A DNA stretch of 64,000 bases, taken from Chitinophagales bacterium (GTDB lineage: Bacteria; Bacteroidota; Bacteroidia; Chitinophagales; CAIOSU01). Location: contig JBBDNB010000032.1 of NCBI GenBank assembly GCA_040877935.1, forward strand, positions 26,056-90,055, read 5' to 3'. The position numbers were made by a program, and so were the translations under genes. Numbering within the stretch: the stretch's first letter is position 1; each line of letters starts with the position of its first letter. The notes under the pieces are model-generated. The model searched no databases, was not told where the DNA came from, and saw nothing but the letters and a program-made list of their open reading frames with translations. Positions 15,481-25,232 of the stretch are shown here, one piece after another.

Positions 15481-17811
15481 TTATAATAATTTAAAACTGT
15501 AAGTAAATGAAGGAACAATACCGAAAAGATAGGTTTTTACAGCTTTTGTATCATTTTCACCTGATTGCCTGAAAGTATAGGAAAATGGATTTTTCCGATT
15601 GTATAAATTATAGAATGACAGGTTTATTTGATTGGACCATCTTTTGCGTTTTTGCCAGGAAAAATTTACTGCCAGATCCAGGCGATGGTAATCCGGCAAG
15701 CGGTAACCATTCCGTTCGCTGAAAATTGGTGCAACAACACCATCGTAGGTAAAACGGCCAACAGGAAAAGTGACGGCCAATCCGGTATAATACACCCAAT
15801 TGGCAGAAACAGACCATTTTTCATTGATATTAAAACTGCTCACTACGCTGAGGTTGTGCCTGCGATCCTGCGTTGCAGGATATACCTTGCCATCATTTAT
15901 ACCCGGAATTTCACGTTCAGTTCGGGCAAGCGTATAGCTGATCCATCCGGTAATACGCCCATTTGGTTTTTTAATAAAAAACTCAGCACCATAGGAGCGT
16001 CCATCTCCACTAAGCAATTGCGTTTCAAGTTTGTCATTTAAAAGCAATTCTGCATTGTCTTTATAATCAATTAGGTTTTGCATTTTTTTGTAGTACACTT
16101 CTATTGAAGTTTCCAGGCCTCCCCCAAAAAAGTTTCTGAAATAGCCCAGCGCAACTTGATCTGCTATTTGTGGCTTAATAAATGGGTCGCTAGGCACCCA
16201 TATATCAAAGGGAGAAGAAACTGTGGAATTGGAAATCAGGTGTAAATATTGCCGGGTGCGGTTGTAAGAAGTTTTTATCGAATTATCTGCATTTATGATA
16301 AAATTGGCAGAAACACGTGGCTCAAGTCCGTGATAGAATTTTATGCCTTCAAAAGAATCATAAAAAGTAGTGTCTTTCACAGTTTCGCCATCCTCCTCAT
16401 ATTCAAAAACCTGTCCCGGTCCTATATTGTAAAAAGCCGAATAGCGCAGGCCGTATTGTAAAACTACGTGACTTCCGATTTTGTGTTCACTGCTGAAATA
16501 TGCAGCGGGTTCTATAGCGTGTTTGTTCGGAACTTTAAATGCTTTTAAAAATGATTCATCCTCCGTTCCGCTTGGTTGGAAATTGGCCGGTTCAAAAGTG
16601 TGATGTATGGCTTGAAATCCAAATTTTAAAGTACTGTTTGGGGTGACATAAGCTGTAAAATCACTTTTTACTGAAAAATCCCGGATAGAAGCATCCCAGT
16701 CAAAAGCAAAGGCGCCCTGTGGTATACCGAGTGAATAATTGAATTTGCTGTAGATGAATGTGAAATTGGAAAACAACTTTGGAGAAAACAGGTGGTTCCA
16801 ACGCATGGTAGCGGTACTATTTCCCCATCCGGTAGAAAAGGCATTGCCCAAAATAAATCGATCTTGCCCAAAGTAGCCAGAGAGGAAAACCCTGTTTTTA
16901 TCATTGATTTTATAATTCACCTTGGCGCTTAGGTCGTAAAAATACAGTTGGTTGTCTCTAAGTGCTTCATCCCTGCTAAGTTTCAGAAACAAATCTGCAT
17001 AAGTCCTTCGTCCTGAAACTATAAAAGATGCTTTGTCTTTTTTTAATGGTCCCTCTACTGTAAGTTTACTGGAAATCAAGCCAATACCACCACTTACACT
17101 CCATTTTTTCATATTCCCTTCATTCATACGTATGTCCATCAGTGAAGACAAGCGCCCGCCATATTCTGCAGGGATGCCTCCTTTGTAGAGTTTCACATCC
17201 TTTATAGCATCAGGATTGAATACGGAGAAAAACCCCAGCAAATGTGAGGGATTGTAAACAGTAGCTTCATCCAGTAGAATCAGGTTTTGATCAACGCTCC
17301 CGCCTCTCACAAAAAAACCGCCAACACCTTCTCCTGCATTAGTAATTCCGGGCAACAATTGTATACTCTTTACTATATCTACTTCACCAAATACTGCGGG
17401 AATTTGTTTTATGGTAGCAATTGAAAGGTCCGTAACACTCATTTCTACGCTTTCTATATTTTTAGTGCTGCTGCGCTCGCCTACTACTTCTACTTCTTCT
17501 AATTTTTCACTGCTTTCCTCTAATTCAAAGTTCAGGGTTAAATCTTTGTTGAGTTCAATTTCCCGAATTAATTTGTTGTAGCCCAGGTATTGGATTTCAA
17601 AAGTATAGCCTGCTTTTGGTAGCGTCAGGGAAAAATATCCATATACATTTGTTGTAGCACCTTTGTTAATCTCCGGTACAGACACTGATGCGCCAATAAG
17701 CTCTTCTCCGCTTTGAGCATCTCTGATGTAACCACTTAAGGTAAATTTTTCCTGAGCTGACAGTGATGGAATAGAAATAAACGCAATAGCAAATAGTAGT
17801 ATAGTTTTCAC
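15481..17811 (-). CDS. TonB-dependent outer-membrane receptor with N-terminal regulatory-like domain
   Basis: 776 residues with a signal peptide (MKTILLFAIAFISIPSLSAQ). Next is a carboxypeptidase-regulatory-like beta domain (about 22-105: LSGYIRDAQSGEELIGASV), a plug domain (about 125-230: VKSIQLLPGITN, GGFFVRGGSVDQNLILLDEA), then a beta-barrel ending in an aromatic-rich strand SFTYSFKLL. The receptor imports a ligand across the outer membrane using TonB energy. Its partner DUF4249 lipoprotein directly follows. No SusD homologue is present, so this is not a classical Sus pair. A -7 box (TACTTTTG on the minus strand, 17831-17838) lies 20 bp upstream of the start. Confidence 0.92.
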   Translation of the reverse strand: MKTILLFAIAFISIPSLSAQEKFTLSGYIRDAQSGEELIGASVSVPEINKGATTNVYGYFSLTLPKAGYTFEIQYLGYNKLIREIELNKDLTLNFELEESSEKLEEVEVVGERSSTKNIESVEMSVTDLSIATIKQIPAVFGEVDIVKSIQLLPGITNAGEGVGGFFVRGGSVDQNLILLDEATVYNPSHLLGFFSVFNPDAIKDVKLYKGGIPAEYGGRLSSLMDIRMNEGNMKKWSVSGGIGLISSKLTVEGPLKKDKASFIVSGRRTYADLFLKLSRDEALRDNQLYFYDLSAKVNYKINDKNRVFLSGYFGQDRFILGNAFSTGWGNSTATMRWNHLFSPKLFSNFTFIYSKFNYSLGIPQGAFAFDWDASIRDFSVKSDFTAYVTPNSTLKFGFQAIHHTFEPANFQPSGTEDESFLKAFKVPNKHAIEPAAYFSSEHKIGSHVVLQYGLRYSAFYNIGPGQVFEYEEDGETVKDTTFYDSFEGIKFYHGLEPRVSANFIINADNSIKTSYNRTRQYLHLISNSTVSSPFDIWVPSDPFIKPQIADQVALGYFRNFFGGGLETSIEVYYKKMQNLIDYKDNAELLLNDKLETQLLSGDGRSYGAEFFIKKPNGRITGWISYTLARTEREIPGINDGKVYPATQDRRHNLSVVSSFNINEKWSVSANWVYYTGLAVTFPVGRFTYDGVVAPIFSERNGYRLPDYHRLDLAVNFSWQKRKRWSNQINLSFYNLYNRKNPFSYTFRQSGENDTKAVKTYLFGIVPSFTYSFKLL

Positions 17812-17982
17812 TCAATAAGGATTTACGCTGCAAAAGTAAGCATCTGAGCCCAATATGAAGTGTAGGGATTTTAGAATTTCAATATTTATCAAGAAATCTT
17901 AGACACATTAATACACATGCCTTAGCAAAATTGATTCAGCCTTTTGTAATTTAGGCGCAGGCATACCTTAGCTTTTTCCATT

Positions 17983-19851
17983 ATGAGCAGATTGTTTTAC
18001 AAATACCTGATCCCATACCTTTTGATTGCAATTGTACCGGTGTTGGTTACCGGTTTTGCATTTTATTGGGTTTTAGGTGATAATATAAAACAACTGGAAC
18101 AAAATCTAATTGAGGAAAACTCAAAAGTACTAAGGGAAGAAATATCCTCAAAAAATGAAAATATTGCGCGTAATGAAGGCTTGAACATAGAGCTGGAAAT
18201 TGACCGAATTGGCAACAAACTCAATGCACTTACGCTGTCTCCCGATTTTATTGATTTTAACCACAATGAAATCAATCGCTATATTTCAAATCTAATAGCA
18301 AGCGAGCCGGCTATTTTAAAAGCATTTGTAATCAATGAGTTTGCTGAAATTGTTCTGAAACGCGAAGGGTTTATTGCGCTCAACACAGAGGATGTGGCTC
18401 CTACTTTATTGACACAGATAAATGACAGCCTCTCCAAGCGCAAATCTTATATTTCTGATGTAATGCACTCCAACAGCAATCAATCAAGTTTTGTACTGAT
18501 AGCACAGCCTATTATTGATATGGCTGGTAACTATAAGGGCGGCTGTATTTTTGAAATTGATCTTACTTTTTTGAACAATTACCTGCTCAGTACCCGATTA
18601 GATGAAAAGAGCATTATTTATTTGGTCTCTGCTGATGGTAAGCTGATATCACATCCATCTCCCAAAGAAATGTCGCAAAATTCAGATTATTCTAAATACA
18701 GGTATATCCAACAAATGCTTAAAAATGAAAGCGGCACCTTTTTGCGCGAACAAACACTGATTTCTCATTATCGCAACAAATACAACTGGATTGTGATAGT
18801 TGAAATACCGGTAGAGCAAGCCCTAAAAAGCGTAAATAAGAATCGTTTGAGTATTCTTCAATTTACCAGCGACACTATAGAATCAACAATATACACAACG
18901 TCTATAACCATTGTATTTATATTGATTATTGCAATTTTAATGGCAATATATCTTACCAGAAAAATCACAAATCCACTTGAAACGCTTACTCAGGCCTCTG
19001 AAAAAATCAGTTCAGGTGATCTGGAACTCAAGGCATTGCCCATTCGATCAAAGGATGAAATTGGCAGACTTACCCAGGCTTTTAATATAATGATGCTTGA
19101 AATGCGCAAAAGCCAGAAAGAACTAATTCTGAGCAACGAAAAAATAAAAGAACAGGCAGAGACATTATTGAAGCGCTACAATTCCGATCTTGAGCAATTT
19201 GCCTATGTTACTACCCACGATTTGATTGAACCTCTGCGCATGATTACCTCGTATATGCAATTGATACAGCGCAGGCATAAAGACATTTTTGTAGAAGGAA
19301 AATCAAAAAATTACATGCAATTCGTAGAAGAAGGTGTAAGACGAATGCACAGCATTATTAATGATCTTTTTGAGTATTCTCATATACGTACAAATGTAAA
19401 AGATGTAGAACCGGTAGCTTTAGATACAGTATTAAAACAAGTTCTTGAAAAGCTGAACAAGGAAATAGAGGACAGCAATGCTAAGATTACTGCTGGCCCG
19501 CTTCCCGAATTAAAAGCTGATGCGTCAAATATGGCTCAGGTGTTTCAAAACCTGATTGGCAATGCCATAAAATTTAAATCTGACAGATCGCTTGAAATCA
19601 AAATAATATCAAAGGACAAGGGAGATCATTACCTTTTTTCTGTTGCTGATAATGGTATAGGATTTGAACAAAAATATGCAGGGAAAGTCTTTGAGATTTT
19701 CAAAAGGTTAAATACCCGCGATGAATTTAAAGGTTCTGGAATGGGGCTTGCCATTTGCAAAAATATAATTGAGCGACATGGTGGTAAGATTTGGGTAGAG
19801 TCGGAACCGGGAATAGGAACAACTTTCTATTTTACCCTTAAAAAACATTGA
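17983..19851 (+). CDS. membrane sensor histidine kinase (Cache-HAMP-HisKA-HATPase)
   Basis: 622 residues. TM1 is at about 9-30, a periplasmic dCache-like sensor fills about 35-300, TM2 is at about 305-327, HAMP at about 328-380 (ITNPLETLTQASEKISSGDLE), and a short coiled coil follows. HisKA has the H-box THDLIEPLRMITSYMQ (phospho-acceptor His near 413). The ATPase domain has NLIGNAIKF (N box), VADNGIGFEQ (G1) and GSGMGLAICKNIIERHGG (G2). The H-box resembles phytochrome-type kinases. No receiver domain is fused and no response regulator is adjacent, so the partner is encoded elsewhere. The ligand is unknown. It is transcribed divergently from the TonB receptor across 171 bp. Confidence 0.93.
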   Translation: MSRLFYKYLIPYLLIAIVPVLVTGFAFYWVLGDNIKQLEQNLIEENSKVLREEISSKNENIARNEGLNIELEIDRIGNKLNALTLSPDFIDFNHNEINRYISNLIASEPAILKAFVINEFAEIVLKREGFIALNTEDVAPTLLTQINDSLSKRKSYISDVMHSNSNQSSFVLIAQPIIDMAGNYKGGCIFEIDLTFLNNYLLSTRLDEKSIIYLVSADGKLISHPSPKEMSQNSDYSKYRYIQQMLKNESGTFLREQTLISHYRNKYNWIVIVEIPVEQALKSVNKNRLSILQFTSDTIESTIYTTSITIVFILIIAILMAIYLTRKITNPLETLTQASEKISSGDLELKALPIRSKDEIGRLTQAFNIMMLEMRKSQKELILSNEKIKEQAETLLKRYNSDLEQFAYVTTHDLIEPLRMITSYMQLIQRRHKDIFVEGKSKNYMQFVEEGVRRMHSIINDLFEYSHIRTNVKDVEPVALDTVLKQVLEKLNKEIEDSNAKITAGPLPELKADASNMAQVFQNLIGNAIKFKSDRSLEIKIISKDKGDHYLFSVADNGIGFEQKYAGKVFEIFKRLNTRDEFKGSGMGLAICKNIIERHGGKIWVESEPGIGTTFYFTLKKH

Positions 19852-19868
19852 TCTTGAGTGGCCATAAT

Positions 19869-19892
19869 AACCTGAATTAGGAAATTATTTAT
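19869..19892. repeat. probable decayed end of the MITE-like element
   Basis: This 24-base stretch matches the left end of the 10403 element (including its AA flank) at all but about three positions. It overlaps the last codons and stop of the Spy-like gene. No matching second end was found nearby, so it is either a solo relic or chance similarity. Confidence 0.4.
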
Positions 19893-20352
19893 CTTTCTTT
19901 CCCTCACACTTTTCCGATCTGCTTTTCATTTCGCTGAATAAATACTTTTTAAAAGCATGCTCTGAAGAGTAGAGTTGAGCTATCTTTTTATTTGAAAAAA
20001 TACGCTTTAGTTCTTCGTGATAATTTGTTTTTAATTCCAGCTTTGCCCTTTCATATTCCAACTTACCGTCAATAAAAGCCTCTAATTCTTTATCTGAAAG
20101 CGACTCAATATCGAAATCTTCATCTTTATAATTAGGCTTATATTTTTCCCTCAATTCTCGCCTGCGCTTTTCATAATTATTATAAACAGGCCAAAAAGCT
20201 TGTGCTTCTTCAACGGAGAGGTCCAATTTTTCAGTAAGAAAAGCCACCTTCATTTTTTGTATTTTCTCATGGCTCTCTTGTCCATAACCCCTGTGGGCAA
20301 AAATATTTAAACTTACAAGTGCAATGCAGGTTATTAAAATTAGCTTTTTCAT
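19885..20352 (-). CDS. periplasmic Spy/CpxP-like helical protein
   Basis: 155 residues: a Sec signal peptide (about 1-24), then a highly charged, all-helical mature domain. The segment FLTEKLDLSVEEAQAFWPVYNNYE resembles the LTxxQ-type repeat of Spy/CpxP-like proteins commonly found downstream of ECF sigma factors in Bacteroidota (shown here only in part: FLTEKLDLSVEEAQ). A periplasmic chaperone or envelope-stress sensing role is inferred. It is the third gene of a sigma / putative anti-sigma / periplasmic protein operon, 18 bp after the second. The stop lies inside a possible MITE-end relic. Confidence 0.72.
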   Translation of the reverse strand: MKKLILITCIALVSLNIFAHRGYGQESHEKIQKMKVAFLTEKLDLSVEEAQAFWPVYNNYEKRRRELREKYKPNYKDEDFDIESLSDKELEAFIDGKLEYERAKLELKTNYHEELKRIFSNKKIAQLYSSEHAFKKYLFSEMKSRSEKCEGKKDK

Positions 20353-20370
20353 AATTATATATTTTGTAAA

Positions 20371-20844
20371 TTAATAATCGTAAAATTCACCCAAATCAGA
20401 TTCATCAGACTCACTCATAAGGAAATCACCGATCATTTTACTTTGAATGCCGGAAAGTTCATTGTCATTATTTGCAATCAAAGACATTTCAATTTCATCG
20501 GCATAGGCCATCAGCTCAATTTCACTTGTGTTTTTTTCTAAATAATCATTGATTACTTCAGTAGTATAATCCATAAGTACAGGGTTTTCAGATTTTATTT
20601 TATCCGAGCCCATATTTACCAGAAATAAAACAGTTGCGAAAGAAGCTGCTATTAAAAGTGCGGCAACATTTTTTCCGGGCCCATGCGCAATGGGTACTAC
20701 CTTAGTAGTATTTTGATCAAGCACATTTTGCATGACCCTTTCCTGCAATTGTTCAAAATAATTGCCAGGAACAGTAAGCCCTGATTTAGGTGCTTTTGCT
20801 TTTGTCCGTTCAAGCAGCTTTTTTATGTCTTTATTCTGAGTCAT
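20371..20844 (-). CDS. putative anti-sigma factor, single-pass membrane protein
   Basis: 157 residues. A cytosolic N-terminus (about 1-65) contains LTVPGNYFEQLQERVMQNV, a motif frequent in Bacteroidota proteins encoded after ECF sigma genes. One membrane segment follows (about 69-89, AALLIAASFATVLFLVNMG), then an acidic C-terminal domain that would be periplasmic. No zinc-binding anti-sigma motif is visible. The gene lies 31 bp downstream of the sigma factor, and the topology suits an anti-sigma factor whose outer domain senses envelope signals. The assignment rests on context and topology rather than a recognised domain. Confidence 0.6.
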   Translation of the reverse strand: MTQNKDIKKLLERTKAKAPKSGLTVPGNYFEQLQERVMQNVLDQNTTKVVPIAHGPGKNVAALLIAASFATVLFLVNMGSDKIKSENPVLMDYTTEVINDYLEKNTSEIELMAYADEIEMSLIANNDNELSGIQSKMIGDFLMSESDESDLGEFYDY

Positions 20845-20875
20845 TGTGTTTTAGAATGATTTTTTACGAAAAGGT

Positions 20876-21421
20876 TTAATCCTCTTTAAAGAATGCTTCA
20901 ATTTTTTTCACAGCATGATGATAACTGGCTTTTAGTGCGCCTTCTGAAGTTTCCAGAACATTACTCATTTCATTATAGGGCATTTCATCATAGTACTTCA
21001 GAATGAAGACCATGCGCTGTTTTGGCGGAAGGGCGGCAATTGCTTCCTGTAATTTCAGCTCCAGTTTATCCCCGTCAAAATAAGGGTCGGCTTTTATTTG
21101 CTCAGTCAGGTAAGCTGATGCTTCTTGATCTTCAACTACCAGATGCTTGTTGTTTTTGCGGAGAAAACTGATGCTTTCATTATAAGCTATACGGTAGAGC
21201 CAGGTGTGCAGCGCAGCGTCTTCCTTGAAATTATCTAAGTAGCGCCATACTTTAATAAATACATTTTGCAGCACATCATCGGCATCTTCATGCAGAAAAA
21301 CCATTCTTCTGATTTGCCAGTATAGTTTTTCGCTGTATGTTTTTACAAGCAGGTTAAAGCCCTGTTCTTTTGTGACTTCTACTTTGAATAGCTTCAATAT
21401 TTCCCGATCCAGATCCCGCAT
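20876..21421 (-). CDS. ECF-type RNA polymerase sigma factor
   Basis: 181 residues with sigma region 2 (about 25-90; HEDADDVLQNVFIKVWRYL, HTWLYRIAYN) and region 4 (about 122-175; LPPKQRMVFILKYYDEMPY, then ALKASYHHAVKKIE as recognition helix). It lacks regions 1 and 3, as expected for the ECF group. It is first gene of a three-gene operon with a probable membrane anti-sigma factor and a Spy/CpxP-like periplasmic protein, which suggests an envelope-stress response. The target promoters are unknown. Confidence 0.93.
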   Translation of the reverse strand: MRDLDREILKLFKVEVTKEQGFNLLVKTYSEKLYWQIRRMVFLHEDADDVLQNVFIKVWRYLDNFKEDAALHTWLYRIAYNESISFLRKNNKHLVVEDQEASAYLTEQIKADPYFDGDKLELKLQEAIAALPPKQRMVFILKYYDEMPYNEMSNVLETSEGALKASYHHAVKKIEAFFKED

Positions 21422-21492
21422 GCTTAATTTATAGAGTTGACAAGAATGGTGATCTATAGCCGATAGAAAAAGTTATTAAGCAAAGGCAAGTT

Positions 21493-22449
21493 TTATTTTC
21501 TTTTGAGCACTTTTTCAGTAGCGGCAATAACATCGGCAGTGTCTATATTGTATTTGGTCATCAATTCATGCGGTTTCCCGCTCTCTCCAAAACTGTCATT
21601 TACTGCTACCATTTCTATTGGGGCTGGATATTTTCTGGCCAGCAGACCCGCAACACTTTCGCCCATTCCGCCAAATATCTGATGTTCTTCTGCGGTCACG
21701 ATACAAGCTGTTTTTTTCACAGATTCTAAAATTGCAGTTTCGTCCAGTGGTTTAATGGTGTGTATATTGATCAATTCAACACTGATGCCTTTTTCTTTTA
21801 AAACACGGGCAGCTTCTACGGCTTTCCATACAAGGTGTCCGGTAGCAAGAATTGTCACATCTGTTCCTTCGCATATTTTCCATGCTTTGCCAATCTTAAA
21901 TTCCTGATCTTCAGGAACGAAAATGGGCATCTTAGGACGTCCAAATCGCAAATAGACCGGGCCTTCGTGTTCTGCAATGGCCAATGTGGCCGCTTTTGTT
22001 TGGTTGTAATCGCAGGTATTGATTACAGTCATTCCGGGCAGCATTTTCATCAAGCCAATATCTTCTAAAATCTGATGGGTAGCACCGTCCTCTCCCAAAG
22101 TTAATCCGGAATGTGAAGCACATATTTTTACATTTTTTTGTGAATAGGCAATGGACTGTCGAATTTGGTCATAGACTCTGCCGGTAGCAAAATTGGCAAA
22201 GGTAGAAGCAAATGGGATTTTACCACCAATGGCTAATCCGGCAGCAATGCCCATCATATTGGCTTCCGCAATTCCTGTTTGAACAAATCTATCAGGAAAT
22301 TTTTTTGCAAAATCCCCCAATTTTAAAGAGCCTGTAAGATCAGCACACAGTGCTACTACATTTTTGTTTTTCTCTCCTAATTCTGTCATCCCATCACCAA
22401 AACCGGAGCGGGTATCTTTTTCTCCTGTTACTTTTATTTTTTCCAGCAT
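21493..22449 (-). CDS. transketolase, C-terminal subunit
   Basis: 318 residues: the pyrimidine-binding and C-terminal domains of a split transketolase. Motifs are FVQTGIAEANMMGIAAGLA (with the Glu that activates thiamine diphosphate), FATGRVYDQIRQSIAYS, GLTLGEDGATHQILEDI and EEHQIFGGMGESVAGLL. With the N-terminal half (25233-26075) it would form the enzyme that moves two-carbon ketol units between pentose-phosphate sugars. The two halves are normally adjacent; here two VWA-domain genes lie between them on the same strand. Its ATG begins one base after the preceding stop codon, so it still reads as part of one transcription unit. 1-deoxyxylulose-5-phosphate synthase is excluded by the split form. 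Confidence 0.92.
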   Translation of the reverse strand: MLEKIKVTGEKDTRSGFGDGMTELGEKNKNVVALCADLTGSLKLGDFAKKFPDRFVQTGIAEANMMGIAAGLAIGGKIPFASTFANFATGRVYDQIRQSIAYSQKNVKICASHSGLTLGEDGATHQILEDIGLMKMLPGMTVINTCDYNQTKAATLAIAEHEGPVYLRFGRPKMPIFVPEDQEFKIGKAWKICEGTDVTILATGHLVWKAVEAARVLKEKGISVELINIHTIKPLDETAILESVKKTACIVTAEEHQIFGGMGESVAGLLARKYPAPIEMVAVNDSFGESGKPHELMTKYNIDTADVIAATEKVLKRK

Positions 22450-22450
22450 A

Positions 22451-23827
22451 TCACAAATTTAGTAAGATTGATTCTCCTGATTTAATTTCAAATGAAATGG
22501 TTTTGGTCTCGTGCATAGAACGGGCATTTTGTATGCGATAAACCAATTTATATTTGCCCGGTTGCAAAGCTACTGTTTCTGTCCCATCACGTTCCTGTAT
22601 TGCGTAGATTTTTTTCATTCGTTTTTCATCAAGGTAAATATCCCCGATGAATTTATAGGGCTTTTTAATATTGGCAATGCCTGGTGTTGGAATTTCCACT
22701 TTGCTCAGTTCCCCTGTTTTTATTTCAAGCTCCATTTTTTTGTGTGGTAATGTGAGCAACTCAATCTGATATTTTCCGCTGAGGTATTTTCGTTGTGTAT
22801 TGAGGTCTTGTACATGAAAAAGTGTGCCGTCCTGTTTTTTCATCAAACATTTTATCTGATTGTTGAGGTTATTATTCAGGGTTTTTCCAAGAATATTAGG
22901 CTGTAAGCTGCCCTCTAAAAGCTTTAGTTTTATAGTATTGTGCTCATTTGGTGTAAGTGTAATTTTGTTTTTCTGAACGACAGGCAGGCTGTAAATGCGC
23001 AGGTCATAATCTGTAATGGGATCAATATTTAATGAATCCGGGATTCCGTTTTTATCCAGCTTGTGATAAAATGTATAATCTGCTTTGTGGTCAAAGTGAT
23101 CAAAAAAGACCATTGGCAAAGCAGTAATTTCAGGCAGTTCTTTTTTATTAAGTAAATGTACCTGTGTAGTGGTTTTATTCACAATTCTCGAAATAATATT
23201 ATCAAGTGCAGATTTCAGGCTTAGGGGGTTTTTTGCTTCAAAAAATCCGCTGAAGCAGTTAAAAGCTTCCTGAAAATCACCTTCGAGCCCAACACCTATT
23301 ACAAAATGCTTCAATACAATTCCTTTGGCTTCCAGTTCTCTTGCTACAGCGCAAGGGTCGCCATCACAAGATTCTTCCCCATCTGTCATTAGAATCACAA
23401 TATTCCGGGCATTGGTGCTTGGAAAATCACTTGCAGCTTGCTGAAGAGAATAGGCTATAGGCGTAATTCCCCTGGGGCGAAGATTGCGTAGCTTCTTTTT
23501 GATAAAATCAGCACTACTTCTGCTAAACCCCACTTCCAGACGTGTGTCCTGGCAGTTTCTGGAAGACAAGGGTGAAAGGTGCCCATATATTCGAAGGCCA
23601 ATTTCTATAGTTGGATTTTTGTTAAGACTATCAACCAATTCAGTTAGTATTTGCTTGGCTGAAGCCATTTTGGAAATAGGGCTTGCCGAATTCCAGGAAT
23701 TGTTCATGCTCCCTGAAGCATCGAGCAGTAGTAGTATACGGGTTCTTTGTTCTGTTTGTCCCAGAACATTTTGTCCCAAAAAAAGGAGCAAAAAAAGTAA
23801 AGCATATTTTGAAAATCCCTTGCTCAA
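22451..23827 (-). CDS. secreted VWA-domain protein (second of tandem pair)
   Basis: 458 residues with a signal peptide (about 1-23). A von Willebrand factor A domain (about 28-205) has an intact metal-ion site: DASGSMNNSW, the Thr in RGITPIAYS, and the Asp in ILMTDGEESCDGDPC. The C-terminal 250 residues are beta-rich and carry repeated carbohydrate-binding-like strands (LKLLEGSLQPNI; ALQPGKYKLVYRIQNA). The protein is a close paralogue of its upstream neighbour, which it overlaps by 4 bp. Neither has a T9SS sorting domain or C-terminal anchor, so the product is probably periplasmic or released. Function unknown; a calcium- or magnesium-dependent adhesion or complex-assembly role is possible for a VWA domain. 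Confidence 0.85.
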   Translation of the reverse strand: MSKGFSKYALLFLLLFLGQNVLGQTEQRTRILLLLDASGSMNNSWNSASPISKMASAKQILTELVDSLNKNPTIEIGLRIYGHLSPLSSRNCQDTRLEVGFSRSSADFIKKKLRNLRPRGITPIAYSLQQAASDFPSTNARNIVILMTDGEESCDGDPCAVARELEAKGIVLKHFVIGVGLEGDFQEAFNCFSGFFEAKNPLSLKSALDNIISRIVNKTTTQVHLLNKKELPEITALPMVFFDHFDHKADYTFYHKLDKNGIPDSLNIDPITDYDLRIYSLPVVQKNKITLTPNEHNTIKLKLLEGSLQPNILGKTLNNNLNNQIKCLMKKQDGTLFHVQDLNTQRKYLSGKYQIELLTLPHKKMELEIKTGELSKVEIPTPGIANIKKPYKFIGDIYLDEKRMKKIYAIQERDGTETVALQPGKYKLVYRIQNARSMHETKTISFEIKSGESILLNL

Positions 23828-25212
23828 AATCTTAAAACATTTTCTGCATTTGACTCAATTGAAAAATCAATTACTTTACTATCCTCAGTATGTTCTGAAT
23901 TAGCAGGCTGTAAAAGAAGCTTGTATGCACCTGGTTGTAAATGCAATTGGTTTTTCCCATTGATATTCTCCAGTTCTGCTACCCAGGTCATATCAATATC
24001 ATCTTTAAATATTGTGGCTTTCTGATCTGTTTTGCCATAAGTACTAAGTGTTCCGGGAGCTGCAATTCTTATTTCTTTTATTTTATCGCCTCCAATCTTA
24101 ATTCCATTCATGCGAATTCTCGGTAGTGTAAGCAATTCCAGATCGTAAATACCACTGTGATAGCGCTGCCTGCTATTAATACGTTGGGCATACAATATCT
24201 CATTTTTTCCCTTTCGCATAACAAGGCATTTTGTATTGGAATGACTTTGCCCGTCAGCTGTGCTTAAATAGAGGTGGCCTTGTGGAGCTTCTATTTTTAT
24301 AATATTGTGTTTTCCTGCAATCAATTCAACATCGTTTTTTTCTACAGGAGGAATACAATTGACTACAAAATCATATCTGCCAACAGGATCGAGCAGCAAA
24401 GTATCGGCCAATTCGTTTTTATTAAAAGTATGGATGAAGTTATAAATCAAAATACCGCTTTTACTGTCGTATATACTGATGTTTAAATCCGTGATTTTGG
24501 CTTTTTTGGCTTCATCGAGCAAATCGATTTGAACAGTGGTGGTGTTCAGTGCCTGGGAAATTACTTTATCCAGCACTACTTTGTATGCATCTTTTGTGGA
24601 AACATCAAAATAGTAGCCCACACAATCGAATTCCGGAAAGGCATTTTCCTGAATATCTACACCAATTATAAATGGTTTTAGTGTAATTCTTTTGTTTTGC
24701 AAGGCTTCGGCTACGGCACATAAATCACCGCCACAATTCTCCAGCCCGTCCGTTACCAGAATAATGGCATTTTTTACGCCCGGTACATTGGTGAAATCAT
24801 CGGCAGCTTGCAAAAGTGAATAGGCGATGGGTGTCCAGCCCTGTGGTTCGACTGATGCTAGTTTTGCTTTTATTTTTTTGGAGTTATTTGTGCCAAAGGG
24901 AATTTCCAATTTGCTGTCTTTGCAATTGCGTTCGTCTTTGTGCGATTGGTGTCCGAAAATACGTAGGGCAAACTCTACATCCTTGTTGCTGGCTTCTACG
25001 CTATCCACCATATTGCTCAAAATTGACTTAGAGATTTCAAAGCGCTGCTGACCTTCCCAGGTTTCGTTCATACTGCCGGAAGCGTCCAGTATTAGTAATA
25101 TTCGGGTTTTTTGAGCGAAATATTTTTCTGAATAGGCATCCTGTGCTGAAAGTGAAAAAACACACAGCAATAAAAATATCAGTCCATAAAAAAACAATTT
25201 AACAGGACTCAA
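23824..25212 (-). CDS. secreted VWA-domain protein (first of tandem pair)
   Basis: 462 residues: signal peptide (about 1-23, ending SLSAQ), then a VWA domain (about 35-215) with a complete metal-ion site (DASGSMNETW, GWTPIAYSLLQAAD, ILVTDGLENCGGDLC) and a beta-rich C-terminal half like that of its paralogue. Paired cysteines near DLCAV and EFDCVGYYF suggest disulfides in the periplasm. It lies 20 bp downstream of the transketolase N-terminal gene and overlaps the next VWA gene by 4 bp. The pair most likely arose by tandem duplication within the transketolase operon. Function unknown. Confidence 0.85.
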   Translation of the reverse strand: MSPVKLFFYGLIFLLLCVFSLSAQDAYSEKYFAQKTRILLILDASGSMNETWEGQQRFEISKSILSNMVDSVEASNKDVEFALRIFGHQSHKDERNCKDSKLEIPFGTNNSKKIKAKLASVEPQGWTPIAYSLLQAADDFTNVPGVKNAIILVTDGLENCGGDLCAVAEALQNKRITLKPFIIGVDIQENAFPEFDCVGYYFDVSTKDAYKVVLDKVISQALNTTTVQIDLLDEAKKAKITDLNISIYDSKSGILIYNFIHTFNKNELADTLLLDPVGRYDFVVNCIPPVEKNDVELIAGKHNIIKIEAPQGHLYLSTADGQSHSNTKCLVMRKGKNEILYAQRINSRQRYHSGIYDLELLTLPRIRMNGIKIGGDKIKEIRIAAPGTLSTYGKTDQKATIFKDDIDMTWVAELENINGKNQLHLQPGAYKLLLQPANSEHTEDSKVIDFSIESNAENVLRF

Positions 25213-25232
25213 GGCAAATTGATTTATACTTA

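Noticed and set aside
15481..17811. SusC/SusD polysaccharide utilisation pair
   Set aside because: The partner is a DUF4249 lipoprotein, and no SusD or glycoside hydrolase gene is nearby.
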